Below are positions 18,601 through 26,336 of a stretch of DNA of 64,000 bases, piece by piece. The notes under the pieces are model-generated. The model worked only from the letters and a program-made list of their open reading frames with translations, did not search any database and was not told where the DNA came from. Within the stretch, counting starts at the first letter, position 1. The number at the start of each line of letters is the position of its first letter. The DNA is from DATKCJ01 sp035513275 (GTDB lineage Bacteria > Verrucomicrobiota > Verrucomicrobiia > Opitutales > Opitutaceae). The position numbers were made by a program, and so were the translations under genes. The DNA lies in contig DATKCJ010000225.1 in NCBI GenBank assembly GCA_035513275.1, forward strand, positions 1-64,000, in the 5' to 3' direction.

Positions 18601-19665
18601 GCGGCGGAGTTGAATCTTCAGGAGGCGATGTATGCGGGACTGCCCGTGGTCGCATTCCCGCACGGTGGCATCGGCCACATGATCACGCACGGCGACACAG
18701 GCATCCTGGTGAACAACGCAGAGGAATACGCCCGCGCGATTGAGCATCTCCACCGGAATCCAGTCGAGCGAGCCCGGCTCGGAGCCAACGCGGCGGCCTT
18801 TGCGCGACAACACTGGGGGGCTGAAAAGACCGCGGCGGATTTCAACATTCAGTTCAAGAAACTGCTCATGGAGCCGAAGCGCGCGCGGCAGTGGTCCGCA
18901 GTCAGCGAGAGCGCTGCGCCGAACAACCTGGTGCGCGAGATGGCGATCTTCCCGGGTGCGCGACTGTTCGTCGAGTCACTCGGCGAAGCCGCGGGCCCAT
19001 TCGTGACGAGCCTGACATCAACAAAGCTCGACGATCTCGCGAAGGCCGAGGAACTCATCGGCGCGCAGCCACTGCTGACCCACTACATTTGTGCCTTCAA
19101 TTATCGGAAAAGCTTCCCGGCCGATCCGTTCCTGGAGTTGTGGGCCGGATTGGGATTCCTCCAGCGCGGAAAGCCGCACGATGCCTTCGAGGCATTTGAG
19201 CAGGCGATAAAGAGAGGGCTTACCCACTGGCGCATGAGCTGGTATCTTGCGCTCGCGGCCGAGAAGACGGGAAAGGTCGCCGAGGCGGCCACGGCTTGCA
19301 GGGCGGTGCTCCGGGTGATCCCGGGATTTGTGCCGGCGCGCGAGATGCAACAGCGGCTTGCAGGCAGTGATGCCTCTGCGAACGCGCAACGTTGTGTCCA
19401 GGAGGCGCAGCAGTTTCTCAAGGTCGGGGAGTTTGCAAAGGCCAGGGTCCTTCTTGCGCGTGCCAGCGCGCTCGTGCCCGGTCAGATCGTTCTTATGGAG
19501 CTCGAGGCTGATCTCGACTGCCGGCTGGGTCGCGTCGACTCGGCTCGTCGGATACTGAACCAGATCTGGGAGCTCGATCCACAGCGAAGGTCTCCACGCA
19601 TTGATGCAATCACAGCGGCGCTAAACGCGGGCAAAGCCGGACGCTTGCAGGCAGCGAACACGTAA
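15631..19665 (+). CDS. radical SAM - polysaccharide pyruvyltransferase - GT4 glycosyltransferase - TPR fusion
   Basis: A 1344-residue multidomain protein. Residues 1-345: radical SAM, with C39-x3-C43-x2-C46, GVTGGEPTLR near 85, and four later cysteines (273, 292, 324, 327) like a SPASM/Twitch auxiliary-cluster region. About 376-720: a polysaccharide pyruvyltransferase (CsaB/WcaK) fold with ILLAGWYGTETAGDIAIIRG, IVMAGGPLMD, ITVRDSASRDALRLFG and FCVCMRFHSCVFASEVGVP. About 734-1090: a GT4 glycosyltransferase with VLHVIQCLGGGGGARAM, FRVGYIGTVDPVKMHPDF and LQEAMYAGLPVVAFPHGGIGHMI. About 1140-1330: TPR units. The ATG overlaps the previous stop (ATGA). It likely makes and transfers an unusual modified sugar; substrate unknown. 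Confidence 0.85.
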   Translation: MTSNEKSPRGEPTVRGVTAAQAQPVVLPRVLNLQAIDVCNSRCIMCNIWKDGKKEMLSLEALRTLLRQPFFANVTHVGVTGGEPTLRKDLFDLYVLLAECLPKLTGASFITHGMQSSRAVEVYCRIHEHYRARSLTFEGMVSLDGVGAVHDRVRGRSGAFESASKTLLELRARGVNVLAACTVVRSNVYGLHDLLGWGRAHGIRLRFRVAEFIKRLYNDPCAPEIRSFTDRELRHLVSFFHLLLTQYEKEDAILRTYRSILSLLTGGERLADCPYRKGAAVNLGSSGELASCAPKGESFVPRPEAAAVHQMLAAQRLEVAAKHCAKCIHDYHDGWSAAALGAIEQDRECSKELYEIPEDQLTTAEAPEAPFDPATMKEILLAGWYGTETAGDIAIIRGIIAEYLRANPALKFRVLSLHPFYTRCTVADWPEELRSRVQVTDYRSKDAWKAAEECGAIVMAGGPLMDIHETGMILCLFKRFADRGMPRVIEGCGVGPLHRDDFRWNVCRIARLATRITVRDSASRDALRLFGIRKAIEVRSDPATTFLRELGIKHHGSDGKVVRCFLRELTSEYPQSLTPEQATGNLLTLLHRLLEWYPAHRIELWAMHHFPVGMDDRQFAREVVRRIGNPRLSCVWEPRTPTEIAEAMAAAEFCVCMRFHSCVFASEVGVPFLAVDYTAGGKINGMLEDIGQEARRCTLGDLAAIDREGFNSRVWSNPSEKNVSSLAPVQGSVPQVLHVIQCLGGGGGARAMLSMARHSRASGGPSHQVASIQPAERTGIELARQAGVEVLDCPSPGALRKAMAGVEIVLVHWWNCPELATLFRSELPPVRLALWLHVGGFRAPQVILPELVEFADLTVACSPYTFSHPVLAALPGDAGRQRATMIMAGAEFSRLEGLAPRAHEGFRVGYIGTVDPVKMHPDFVSMSCCADVPGVKFVVCGGGNTRWLEEQAMKLRRRDSFELRGTVEDIRSVLEEMDVYGYPLCAETYAAAELNLQEAMYAGLPVVAFPHGGIGHMITHGDTGILVNNAEEYARAIEHLHRNPVERARLGANAAAFARQHWGAEKTAADFNIQFKKLLMEPKRARQWSAVSESAAPNNLVREMAIFPGARLFVESLGEAAGPFVTSLTSTKLDDLAKAEELIGAQPLLTHYICAFNYRKSFPADPFLELWAGLGFLQRGKPHDAFEAFEQAIKRGLTHWRMSWYLALAAEKTGKVAEAATACRAVLRVIPGFVPAREMQQRLAGSDASANAQRCVQEAQQFLKVGEFAKARVLLARASALVPGQIVLMELEADLDCRLGRVDSARRILNQIWELDPQRRSPRIDAITAALNAGKAGRLQAANT

Positions 19666-20779
19666 CGGTGGCGAGCGGGGAAGAGCAGGGAATCGCGGAC
19701 TGTTTGACTGAGGTCGCGAGCCCGCGATGAGTTGCGCGTCAAGCGCGCAACCTACAACGCGCCCCTCGGCCCGTTCGTCCCGCAGTGGCGGGATCAGGGC
19801 TATAAGCCTGTCGAATCGGCGCACTCCGCGATCCGCATTCCGCAATCGCGAGGCGAGGGACCGCCGGTTCCGCCGTCGCTCTTCGAGCTATGGCGAGACG
19901 AGCACGCGGTGGGCAATGCGGAGGCGCCCGGTGAGAGCACCGGGCCTACAAGCAAGCGCGTTGTGTGTGTGCCGCCTCTTCCCGCGCTCGGAGATCGCGG
20001 GCTACCTGACTGAGTCCCGCCGCTCACGCGGCGGGCTACACGGAGTCGGACAAGCGCGTTGGGCCCTCGTCCTTCGCTAGGAGCTTCCGACTTCGCCTTT
20101 CAGGCTTCGACGGACAAGTCGGAGGGCAAAGCAACACGCTCCGCCTCGGAATGAGCCGGCAGGCAAGATGCCTGCGCGACGGTCGGGCATCGAATTCCAA
20201 TCCGCAGTCCGCCCGTTCGTCCCGCCGTGGCGGGATCGGGGCGCCCTGAGCCTGTCGAATGGGCGCAATCCGAATTCCGCAATCGGGAATGGCGGGCTAC
20301 ACGGAGACGGGCACGCACTTCAACTTCAACTTCTCTCTTCAACTCCCTCGGGGCTCAGACGCGGCAAGCCCCCGGCGGATTCCCGTATGTGGTGCGCTTG
20401 TCGCGCCACGTTGCGAGGCATGAGCGCGACCTGCGACGCGCCCCTCGGCGATGGGCGCGCTACCCCGGAGGGAATTGGAGCGACCCGCCAATCCGCATTC
20501 CGCAATCCGAAATCCGCAATCGGGAGTGCCGGAGTCCCTCCGCTCACGCGGCGGGCTACACGGAGCGTGCTCCAAACGCGGCAAGCCCCCGGCTGTGAAG
20601 GCGGGGGGCTTGCGTTGTTCGAACTCTTTCCGGCGGGCGGGCTGCGTGTCCCGCTGCTCACGCAGCGGGCTACACAGAAGGCCGGGCTCCGATCACCGGA
20701 CCACTGCCCGGCCGCCCTTGCGGACGGCCGGGAGTGTGGTCGGGCGAATCAGAACTCAACCACCTGCTGGAAGACCAGG
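19666..20779. repeat. 1.1-kb non-coding array of dispersed repeats
   Basis: No credible gene is present. At least three related elements carry hairpins of the type CCCGCCGC-TCAC-GCGGCGGG followed by CTACACGGAG (near 20010, 20530 and 20645). Between them lie ATTCCGCAATC pieces (19823, 20268, 20492) and TCGAATGGGC/CCCTGAGCCTG REP fragments (near 20245). Open frames through it only translate these repeats. It separates the glycosylation locus from the flagellin genes, which converge on it. Confidence 0.75.
20707..20732 (-). terminator. terminator-like hairpin after the first flagellin gene
   Basis: Arms CCCGGCCGCCC and GGACGGCCGGG pair at 10 of 11 positions with a 4-nt loop, about 50 bp past the flagellin stop codon. 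No T-run follows. Confidence 0.4.
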
Positions 20780-21592
20780 TCAGCCGATGAGACGCAGGGC
20801 GACTGCCGAGCTCTGGTTGGCCTGGGCCAACATCGCGGTGCCGGACTGCACGAGGATGTTCCAGCGTGCGAGCTGGGTGGACTCCTCGGCAACGTCGACA
20901 TCGATGATGCGGCTGTTGGCGGCCTCGAGGTTCGCCTTGGAGACCGTGAGGACCTCCGAAGCGAATCCGAGGCGGCTCTGCTCCGCACCGTTGTTGGCGC
21001 GCATCGTCGCAACGTTCTGGATTGCGTCCGTCACGTCCGACAGGGCAATGCCAGCCAGGCTGGTCACGCCGCTGTCGCTGATCGTGCCAACGCCATCGGT
21101 GGCGTCCGCGAGGTCCTTGGCGGTGATGTCAACGGTCGTGGCACCATCCTCGGACACCGAGACCGAAAGGCCGGTGGCGCCGAAGAGGCTGACGCTGTTG
21201 AACGCCTCGCCGGTGAGCGAGGCCAGCTGCGACTGGAGCTGTGTGAACTCCGCGTCGTAGTTGGCCAGGTCGTTCGTGTTCTTGGTCGGGTCGGAATACA
21301 GGGTCTTGAGCTCGCTGATGCGGTCGAGAACCTTTCCGGCGACCTTGAGCACGCCGTCCTGCGTCTGCAGGAACGACACGGAGTTGCCGATGTTGTTGTT
21401 GGTCGCACCGGCGCGCTTGGCGGCGGCGGACAGTTTCATCGAAACCGCGAGGCCACCTGCGTCATCGGCGGGGTTCACGATTTTCGAACCAGACGACAGC
21501 CGGTTGAGGCTGCGCTGGAGCATTGAGTTCGAAGCGGCGAGGTTGTTTGAGGCAACCGTCGCCGCGTAGTTGGTGTTAATCACGACTGACAT
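20780..21592 (-). CDS. fliC: flagellin
   Basis: A 270-residue flagellin with both conserved ends. The N-terminal D0/D1 part has VINTNYAATVASNNLAASN, LNRLSSGSKIVNPADDAGGLAVS and NSVSFLQTQDGVLK. The C-terminal D1/D0 part has RANNGAEQSRLGFASEVL and ARWNILVQSGTAMLAQANQSS. The central variable region is short, so the filament has little D2/D3 surface. It closely matches the next flagellin. A good ribosome binding site (AAGGA, 9 bp before ATG) is present, unlike most genes here. No separate promoter is obvious; readthrough from the upstream flagellin gene is possible. Confidence 0.96.
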   Translation of the reverse strand: MSVVINTNYAATVASNNLAASNSMLQRSLNRLSSGSKIVNPADDAGGLAVSMKLSAAAKRAGATNNNIGNSVSFLQTQDGVLKVAGKVLDRISELKTLYSDPTKNTNDLANYDAEFTQLQSQLASLTGEAFNSVSLFGATGLSVSVSEDGATTVDITAKDLADATDGVGTISDSGVTSLAGIALSDVTDAIQNVATMRANNGAEQSRLGFASEVLTVSKANLEAANSRIIDVDVAEESTQLARWNILVQSGTAMLAQANQSSAVALRLIG

Positions 21593-21730
21593 GGCATCTA
21601 TCCTTGATGTATGCGGCTTTCCGTAGCCGCCACGGACCGGATTTGCGGCGCCGGTCGCGCCGTTCGAGGCGAAGGCCTCAAAGTGGGTGGCGGGCTCGCG
21701 CCGCGCCTGTGTTGGTTGAGGGCCGGTCGA

Positions 21731-21761
21731 GCGCGGGGCGGGGGACTAGGCCGCCCCGCGC
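21731..21761 (-). terminator. hairpin between the two flagellin genes
   Basis: Perfect 11-bp arms GCGCGGGGCGG and CCGCCCCGCGC with a 9-nt loop, 15 bp beyond the stop codon of the second flagellin gene. It lacks a T-run, so it may stabilise the 3' end of that mRNA or give partial termination. Confidence 0.5.
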
Positions 21762-21775
21762 GCGAAACCCGTGGC

Positions 21776-22591
21776 TCAGCCCTGGAGGAGGCGCAGTGCG
21801 ATCTGCGCGCTTTGGTTCGCCTGCGCGAGCATCGCGGTGCCGGACTGCACGAGGATGTTCCAGCGGGCGAGCTGGGTGGATTCCTCGGCGACGTCGACGT
21901 CGACGATGCGGCTGTTGGCGGACTCGAGGTTGGCCTTGTTGACCGTCAGGACTTCCGAAGCGAAGCCGAGGCGGCTCTGCTCGGCGCCGTTGTTGGCGCG
22001 CATGGTGGCGACGTTCTGGAGAGCGTCGGTGACCTCGGTGAGGTTGATGTCGGCGAGGCTCGAGACTCCGCTGTCGATCAGCGTGCCAATGCCGGCGGTG
22101 ACGTCGGAGAGATCCTTGCCGGTGATGTTGACGGACGAGGAGCCGTTTTCCGAGACCGGGACCGAGAGGCCCGCAGAGCCGAAGAGGCTGACCGCGTTGA
22201 ACTGCTCGACGGTGAGCGAGGAGAGCTGCGCCTGGAGTTGTGTGAACTCCGCGTCGTAGTTCGCCAGGTCATCCGTGTTCTTGGTCGGATCGGTGTAGAG
22301 CGTGCGGAGCTCGCTGATGCGCTCGAGCACCTTGCCGGTGACCTTGAGGACGCCATCCTGCGCCTGCAGGAACGAAATGGAGTTTCCGATGTTGTTGACG
22401 ACCGCGCCCGAGCGCTTTGCGGCGGCGGACAGTTTCATCGAGACGGCGAGGCCGCCCGCATCGTCCGCGGGGTTGACGATCTTCGACCCGCTTGAGAGCC
22501 GGTTGAGGCTCTTCTGCAAACTGGAGTTTGAGGCGGCGAGGTTGTTCGCGGCGACGGTCGCTGCGAAGTTGGTGTTGATGACTACTGGCAT
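21776..22591 (-). CDS. fliC: flagellin
   Basis: A 271-residue flagellin, paralogous to its downstream neighbour over the full length. It has VINTNFAATVAANNLAASN, NRLSSGSKIVNPADDAGGLAVSMK and the C-terminal RLGFASEVLTVNKANLESANSRI and QSGTAMLAQANQSAQIAL. The start at 22591 is fixed by the flagellin N-terminus MPVVINTN and by AAGGAAG 8 bp upstream; a longer frame adds unrelated residues. It is probably the major flagellin since it has a sigma-28-like promoter and strong ribosome binding site. Confidence 0.96.
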   Translation of the reverse strand: MPVVINTNFAATVAANNLAASNSSLQKSLNRLSSGSKIVNPADDAGGLAVSMKLSAAAKRSGAVVNNIGNSISFLQAQDGVLKVTGKVLERISELRTLYTDPTKNTDDLANYDAEFTQLQAQLSSLTVEQFNAVSLFGSAGLSVPVSENGSSSVNITGKDLSDVTAGIGTLIDSGVSSLADINLTEVTDALQNVATMRANNGAEQSRLGFASEVLTVNKANLESANSRIVDVDVAEESTQLARWNILVQSGTAMLAQANQSAQIALRLLQG

Positions 22592-22697
22592 GGTATCTTC
22601 CTTGATGTCTTGGTTTGCGACGTCCGTGTCGCATTCGGCTCCGGGAGAGACGGCCCCGGTGCAGGCCGGCCTGAGTTTCTGATTCGCGGCGGGGCAC

Positions 22698-22725
22698 AAT
22701 ACGGAACGTTCCGCGGAAATATTTA
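22698..22725 (-). promoter_or_regulatory. probable sigma-28 promoter of the flagellin genes
   Basis: Minus strand TAAATATT, 12 bp, TCCGTATT. It is the best match in the 310-bp divergent region upstream of the flagellin, about 105 bp before its ATG. A perfect palindrome overlaps its -10 side. Confidence 0.4.
22702..22713. promoter_or_regulatory. palindrome CGGAACGTTCCG at the flagellin promoter
   Basis: A perfect 12-bp palindrome overlapping the -10 and spacer of the flagellin promoter, positioned where a repressor could act. Confidence 0.35.
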
Positions 22726-22847
22726 GCGCCGGAGCGCCGATTTATTTTTCGAGGACGTGGAGCGCGGGTGCGCCGGGCAGCGGTTTCCCCTCGTGAAACG
22801 GGCGCCCGCCCGGGACCCGCAAAATTTCTTTGCGGCGGGAAAGCCGC

Positions 22848-22874
22848 TTAAGTTTCCCCGGGCCGTGTCGATGA
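22848..22874 (+). promoter_or_regulatory. sigma-28 promoter of fliD
   Basis: TTAAGTTT, 11 bp, GTCGATGA. It differs by one base from the enteric -35 (TAAAGTTT) and keeps the exact spacing. It lies 28 bp before the fliD ATG. Confidence 0.7.
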
Positions 22875-22902
22875 GGTGTCGGGAAAATAGCCCTTCACCG
22901 CC

Positions 22903-24603
22903 ATGGCAGGATTACAACTCGCAGGACTCGCATCAGGCTTCGACTGGAAGTCCATCGTGGACCAGTTGATGGAGGTCGAGCGCGCACCCATCAACCGGCT
23001 CGTCGCCGAGCAGGGCCGCAACACGCTGGCCAACAGTGCGCTGACGGACCTCGGCACGAGGCTCACCGCGCTTCAGACCGCGACGACTGCGCTCAAGAGC
23101 GCGACGCTGTTCACAGGCCGGTCGGTCACCCTGGGCGGCTCCGGCTGGTCCGCAGCGGCCGCCTCGGGCACGCCGGCGGGCACGTACGATTTCAATGTCA
23201 CGCAGCTTGCCACCGCGGCGCGCCGCGAGGGCGCGGCCGACATCGGGGCGGGGCTCTCCGCCACGAACGACGTTTCCGCACTCACGATCGCGACGCTCCC
23301 GATCGGCACCGCGGTGACCGCGGGCTCGTTCACCGTGAACGGACAGAAGATCGAGGTCGGCCTCGCCGATTCGCTCGAGGATGTCTTCGCCGCGATTTCG
23401 ACCGCGACCGGCGGCGAAGTGACCGCGAGCTACGATCCGCTGACGGACAAGATCGCGCTCAACGGCACCGGCGAGATCTCGCTCGGCGCCGCCAATGACA
23501 CGAGCAACTTCCTGCGCGCGCTCAAGCTCGGCAACAACGGCACGAATGCCGTGACGAGCAGCAGCGCGCTTGGCACCGTTCGCACGACGGGTGCACTCGC
23601 CTCCGCCGGCCTCCGCACCGCGATCACCTCGGTCGACGTCGACGGCAACGGCACGTTCACGATCAACGGCGTCGAGATCGCCTACAACGTGAACACCGAT
23701 TCGCTCAGTGGCATCGTCTCACGGATCAACCAGGCCGGCGCAGGCGTGAATGCCAGCTACGACTCGGTGAACGATCGCGTGGTGCTAACGAATTCCTCGA
23801 CGGGCGACATCGGCATTTCCGTGAGCGAGGCGGCGGGCGGCTTGCTCGGCGCGCTCGGTCTCACGACCGGCGGCACGCTCGTGCGCGGTGAGAACACGGA
23901 ATTTTCCGTCGACGGCGGACCCGTGCTGACCACGCCCGGCACTACGCTCGACGCCTCGGCGCACGGCATCGCCGGCCTCTCGGTCACCGCCACATCGACG
24001 GGCGCGCAGAACGCAACCGTCTCGGCGGACACCGCCGCGATGAAGGACAAGATCAAGGAATTCATCACGGCCTACAACGCGGTGCAGACGTTCATCGACG
24101 AGAAGTCGCGCATCACCTCGGCCAACGGCAAGGTCACGACGTCAGCGCTCACCAGCAATCGCGAGGTGCAGGGCTGGGCGGGCAACCTGCGCGCACTGGC
24201 CTTCGGCAGCGTCGAGGGCACGATCGGCCGGCTCGAGAGCCTGGGCATCGACTTCATGCCGGGCTCCACGCAGCTCGAGATCAAGGACGAGACAAAGCTC
24301 GACGCCGCGCTGCGCGACCGTCCGGGCGAAGTGGAGCAGTTTTTCCAGAAAGCAGGCACAGGCCTCGCATCGAAGTTCGAGACGCGGCTCGCGACGCTCG
24401 TCTCGCAGAATTCCGACCAGCAGAAGCGCCTCACCGCGAACAACGCCGGAATCGACCGGCAGATCGCCGACCTCGAGCGCAGGCTCGAGCAGCAGCGCTC
24501 GCTGTTGACCGATTCGTTCCTCCGCATGGAAGAGGCGCAGGCGAAGATCCAGCAGCAGGGTGCGGCGATTACCAGCGCGTTCTTCCCGGCGGGCGGCACG
24601 TGA
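22903..24603 (+). CDS. fliD: flagellar filament cap protein FliD
   Basis: A 566-residue cap protein. The N-terminus GLASGFDWKSIVDQLMEVERAPINRL is the FliD D0/D1 signature, the middle is beta-rich and Gly/Thr-rich, and the C-terminus ends in a coiled coil with DRQIADLERRLEQQRSLLTDSFLRMEEAQAKIQQQ. FliD pentamers at the filament tip fold exported flagellin into place. It has its own sigma-28-type promoter and heads an operon with a lipoprotein, a FlgM-like protein, fliS and fliT. Confidence 0.96.
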   Translation: MAGLQLAGLASGFDWKSIVDQLMEVERAPINRLVAEQGRNTLANSALTDLGTRLTALQTATTALKSATLFTGRSVTLGGSGWSAAAASGTPAGTYDFNVTQLATAARREGAADIGAGLSATNDVSALTIATLPIGTAVTAGSFTVNGQKIEVGLADSLEDVFAAISTATGGEVTASYDPLTDKIALNGTGEISLGAANDTSNFLRALKLGNNGTNAVTSSSALGTVRTTGALASAGLRTAITSVDVDGNGTFTINGVEIAYNVNTDSLSGIVSRINQAGAGVNASYDSVNDRVVLTNSSTGDIGISVSEAAGGLLGALGLTTGGTLVRGENTEFSVDGGPVLTTPGTTLDASAHGIAGLSVTATSTGAQNATVSADTAAMKDKIKEFITAYNAVQTFIDEKSRITSANGKVTTSALTSNREVQGWAGNLRALAFGSVEGTIGRLESLGIDFMPGSTQLEIKDETKLDAALRDRPGEVEQFFQKAGTGLASKFETRLATLVSQNSDQQKRLTANNAGIDRQIADLERRLEQQRSLLTDSFLRMEEAQAKIQQQGAAITSAFFPAGGT

Positions 24604-24721
24604 TGAAGATCTCAGGAAGCATCGGTGCAGGTTGCGCGCTCGTCGCGCGACGTGGCGCGGCAAACGCACCACCCAACATCCCGGCGTATCCTCCCACTGC
24701 TTGGAGCTACGCCCACGTGAA

Positions 24722-25393
24722 ATGAACTTCGCCCGCATCCGCTTTCCGGTGCTGCTCGCCGCGCTTTTCCTTTCCGGCTGCTCGAGGCTGCCGCTCCCGA
24801 AGATGCCAACCTTCGTGTCGCACCCGGCGCCGACCGTGCACACGTATTCGCCCGTCAACTTTTCCGCGGGTCCCGCACTCCCCGTGGATGTGCGCCGCGT
24901 GGTCCTGCTGCCGCTGGACCGCGCCGGCCACGCCACTCCCGAAATCGCGCGCGAGCTCGATGCGATCGTGCTGGCCGCGCTGCAGAAGGAGATGCGCTTC
25001 GAGGTCGTTACACTCTCTCGCGCCGAGTGCCGGCGCACCTTCGGCGCGGAGTCGTTCAACTCCACCGCCGCGCTTCCTCGCGGCTTCACGGAGCGGATCA
25101 CCCGCGAACTCGCCGCCGATGCGCTCCTCTTCGTAGATCTCACCGCACACCGCTCGCAGCGGCCGCTCATGCTGGGCTTGCGCGCCAAGCTCGCGACCGC
25201 GGACGGCAAGCAGCTCCTGTGGACGTTCGACGAGATCGTCGACGCGAGTTCGCCGATTGTTGCCAAGGCGGTGCAGGATCACTTCAAGGATACGACGGCG
25301 AAATTCCAGTTGGGTGATGCCGCGCTGCGCAGCCCGAGCCGGTTCGCGGCCTTCTCCGCGGCAGCGATGTTTTCAACCCTGCCTCCGCGCTGA
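24722..25393 (+). CDS. lipoprotein in the fliD-fliS cluster
   Basis: A 223-residue lipoprotein precursor with lipobox LSGC near residue 19. The mature part has alternating strands and helices: DVRRVVLLPLDRAG, EIARELDAIVLAALQKEMRFEVV, ITRELAADALLFVDLTAHR, LRAKLATADGKQLLWTFDEIVDAS. That pattern resembles the small alpha/beta fold of CsgG, LpoB or Vibrio FlgO lipoproteins, but I cannot name the family with confidence. The ATG at 24722 is chosen because the signal peptide begins there. The 120-bp gap after fliD holds part of a dispersed repeat with CGCGCGACGTGGCGCGGC. Confidence 0.7.
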   Translation: MNFARIRFPVLLAALFLSGCSRLPLPKMPTFVSHPAPTVHTYSPVNFSAGPALPVDVRRVVLLPLDRAGHATPEIARELDAIVLAALQKEMRFEVVTLSRAECRRTFGAESFNSTAALPRGFTERITRELAADALLFVDLTAHRSQRPLMLGLRAKLATADGKQLLWTFDEIVDASSPIVAKAVQDHFKDTTAKFQLGDAALRSPSRFAAFSAAAMFSTLPPR

Positions 25394-25510
25394 GGCGTCG
25401 AACTGGGACGCCCGCACATCTTGCAGGGCTTCCGCTTGCGGAGGCCGGGGCACGGCGCAAGAGCCGGCCCTGGACCTAAGTCACTGGCTTGCAGACGCGT
25501 AGTATTTAAC

Positions 25511-25537
25511 TAAAGAAGTGCGTCCCTCGGTCGATTG
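25511..25537 (+). promoter_or_regulatory. sigma-28 promoter before the flgM-like gene, fliS and fliT
   Basis: TAAAGAAG, 11 bp, GTCGATTG, with the same spacing and -10 core as the fliD and cheA sites. Confidence 0.6.
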
Positions 25538-25608
25538 AAGTCCCAAACCAAAACGGCGTTCCCTGTATCGAAGTTCAGCGGCTGACCGTGATTCAACACG
25601 CAAAGTCC

Positions 25609-25884
25609 ATGATCAACTCCACCTCCCACTCCGATCACACGGCACGCACAGGAGCGGTGCCGTCCAAACCGTCCGCTCCCCGGAGCATTGCTCCCGGCCG
25701 CGACAAGTTCAACTCGCCCCAGGCGCAGCAACTGCGCGAGGCACTTGCTCGTCTGCCGGAGATCCGGCCCGGGTTCGTCGAGATGGGAAAGCGGCTCGCC
25801 GCCGACCCTTCGTATCCGCCGCCGGAAGTTTTGAAGAAGGTGGCCGCCATGATCCTGCGCTCGCCCGATCCCTCCGAAGATTGA
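25609..25884 (+). CDS. FlgM-like small protein
   Basis: A 91-residue protein with a polar, probably disordered N-terminal half and a helical C-terminal half (QAQQLREALARLPEIRPG, DPSYPPPEVLKKVAAMIL). This layout, its place directly before fliS and its sigma-28-type promoter fit an anti-sigma-28 factor: FlgM is secreted when the hook is complete and so frees FliA. No other FlgM candidate is in the window except the paralogue at 0.5 kb. The identity is an inference from architecture and context. A GTG seven codons upstream is an alternative start. Confidence 0.5.
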   Translation: MINSTSHSDHTARTGAVPSKPSAPRSIAPGRDKFNSPQAQQLREALARLPEIRPGFVEMGKRLAADPSYPPPEVLKKVAAMILRSPDPSED

Positions 25885-25897
25885 TTCCGTGGCAGCC

Positions 25898-26335
25898 ATG
25901 GTGACCCAGGATTTCGGGCGCGCCTACCGCGCCAACTCAGTCCTCACCGCGAGCCCCGGCCAGCTGGTGCTCATGCTTTTCGATGGCGCGCTTCGCTCGC
26001 TCTGTCTCGCACGCGAGGCGTGCGCGCGCCGCGAGCAGGAGCCCCGCAGCATCGAGGCCATCAACAAGCAGCTCCTCAAGGCGCAGAACATCATCGCGGA
26101 ACTGCAGGACACACTCAACCCGGAGGCCGGCGACGGCCAGTTCGCGCTGGAGATGGGCCGTCTCTACGACTATTTCAACCGCCGTCTCATGGAGGCGAAC
26201 CTTCGCAAGGAGGCCGCGCCGATCGTCGAGGTCGAGCGGCTTCTCGGCGAAGTGCGCGCCGCATGGGCCGAAATGCTCCGCACGCAGGGCGCCGTGAACG
26301 TGCCGCACCACACGGGCTCGAGAGCCTTTGCCTGA
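25898..26335 (+). CDS. fliS: flagellin export chaperone FliS
   Basis: A helical chaperone of 145 residues, close to the family norm. The FliS signature is clear: FGRAYRANSVLTASPGQLVLMLFDGALRSL near the N-terminus and FALEMGRLYDYFNRRLMEANL in the middle. It binds the C-terminus of flagellin in the cytoplasm and blocks early polymerisation. The ATG at 25898 gives the usual start; a GTG three codons before is possible. It lies 13 bp after the FlgM-like gene. Confidence 0.95.
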   Translation: MVTQDFGRAYRANSVLTASPGQLVLMLFDGALRSLCLAREACARREQEPRSIEAINKQLLKAQNIIAELQDTLNPEAGDGQFALEMGRLYDYFNRRLMEANLRKEAAPIVEVERLLGEVRAAWAEMLRTQGAVNVPHHTGSRAFA

Positions 26336-26336
26336 G

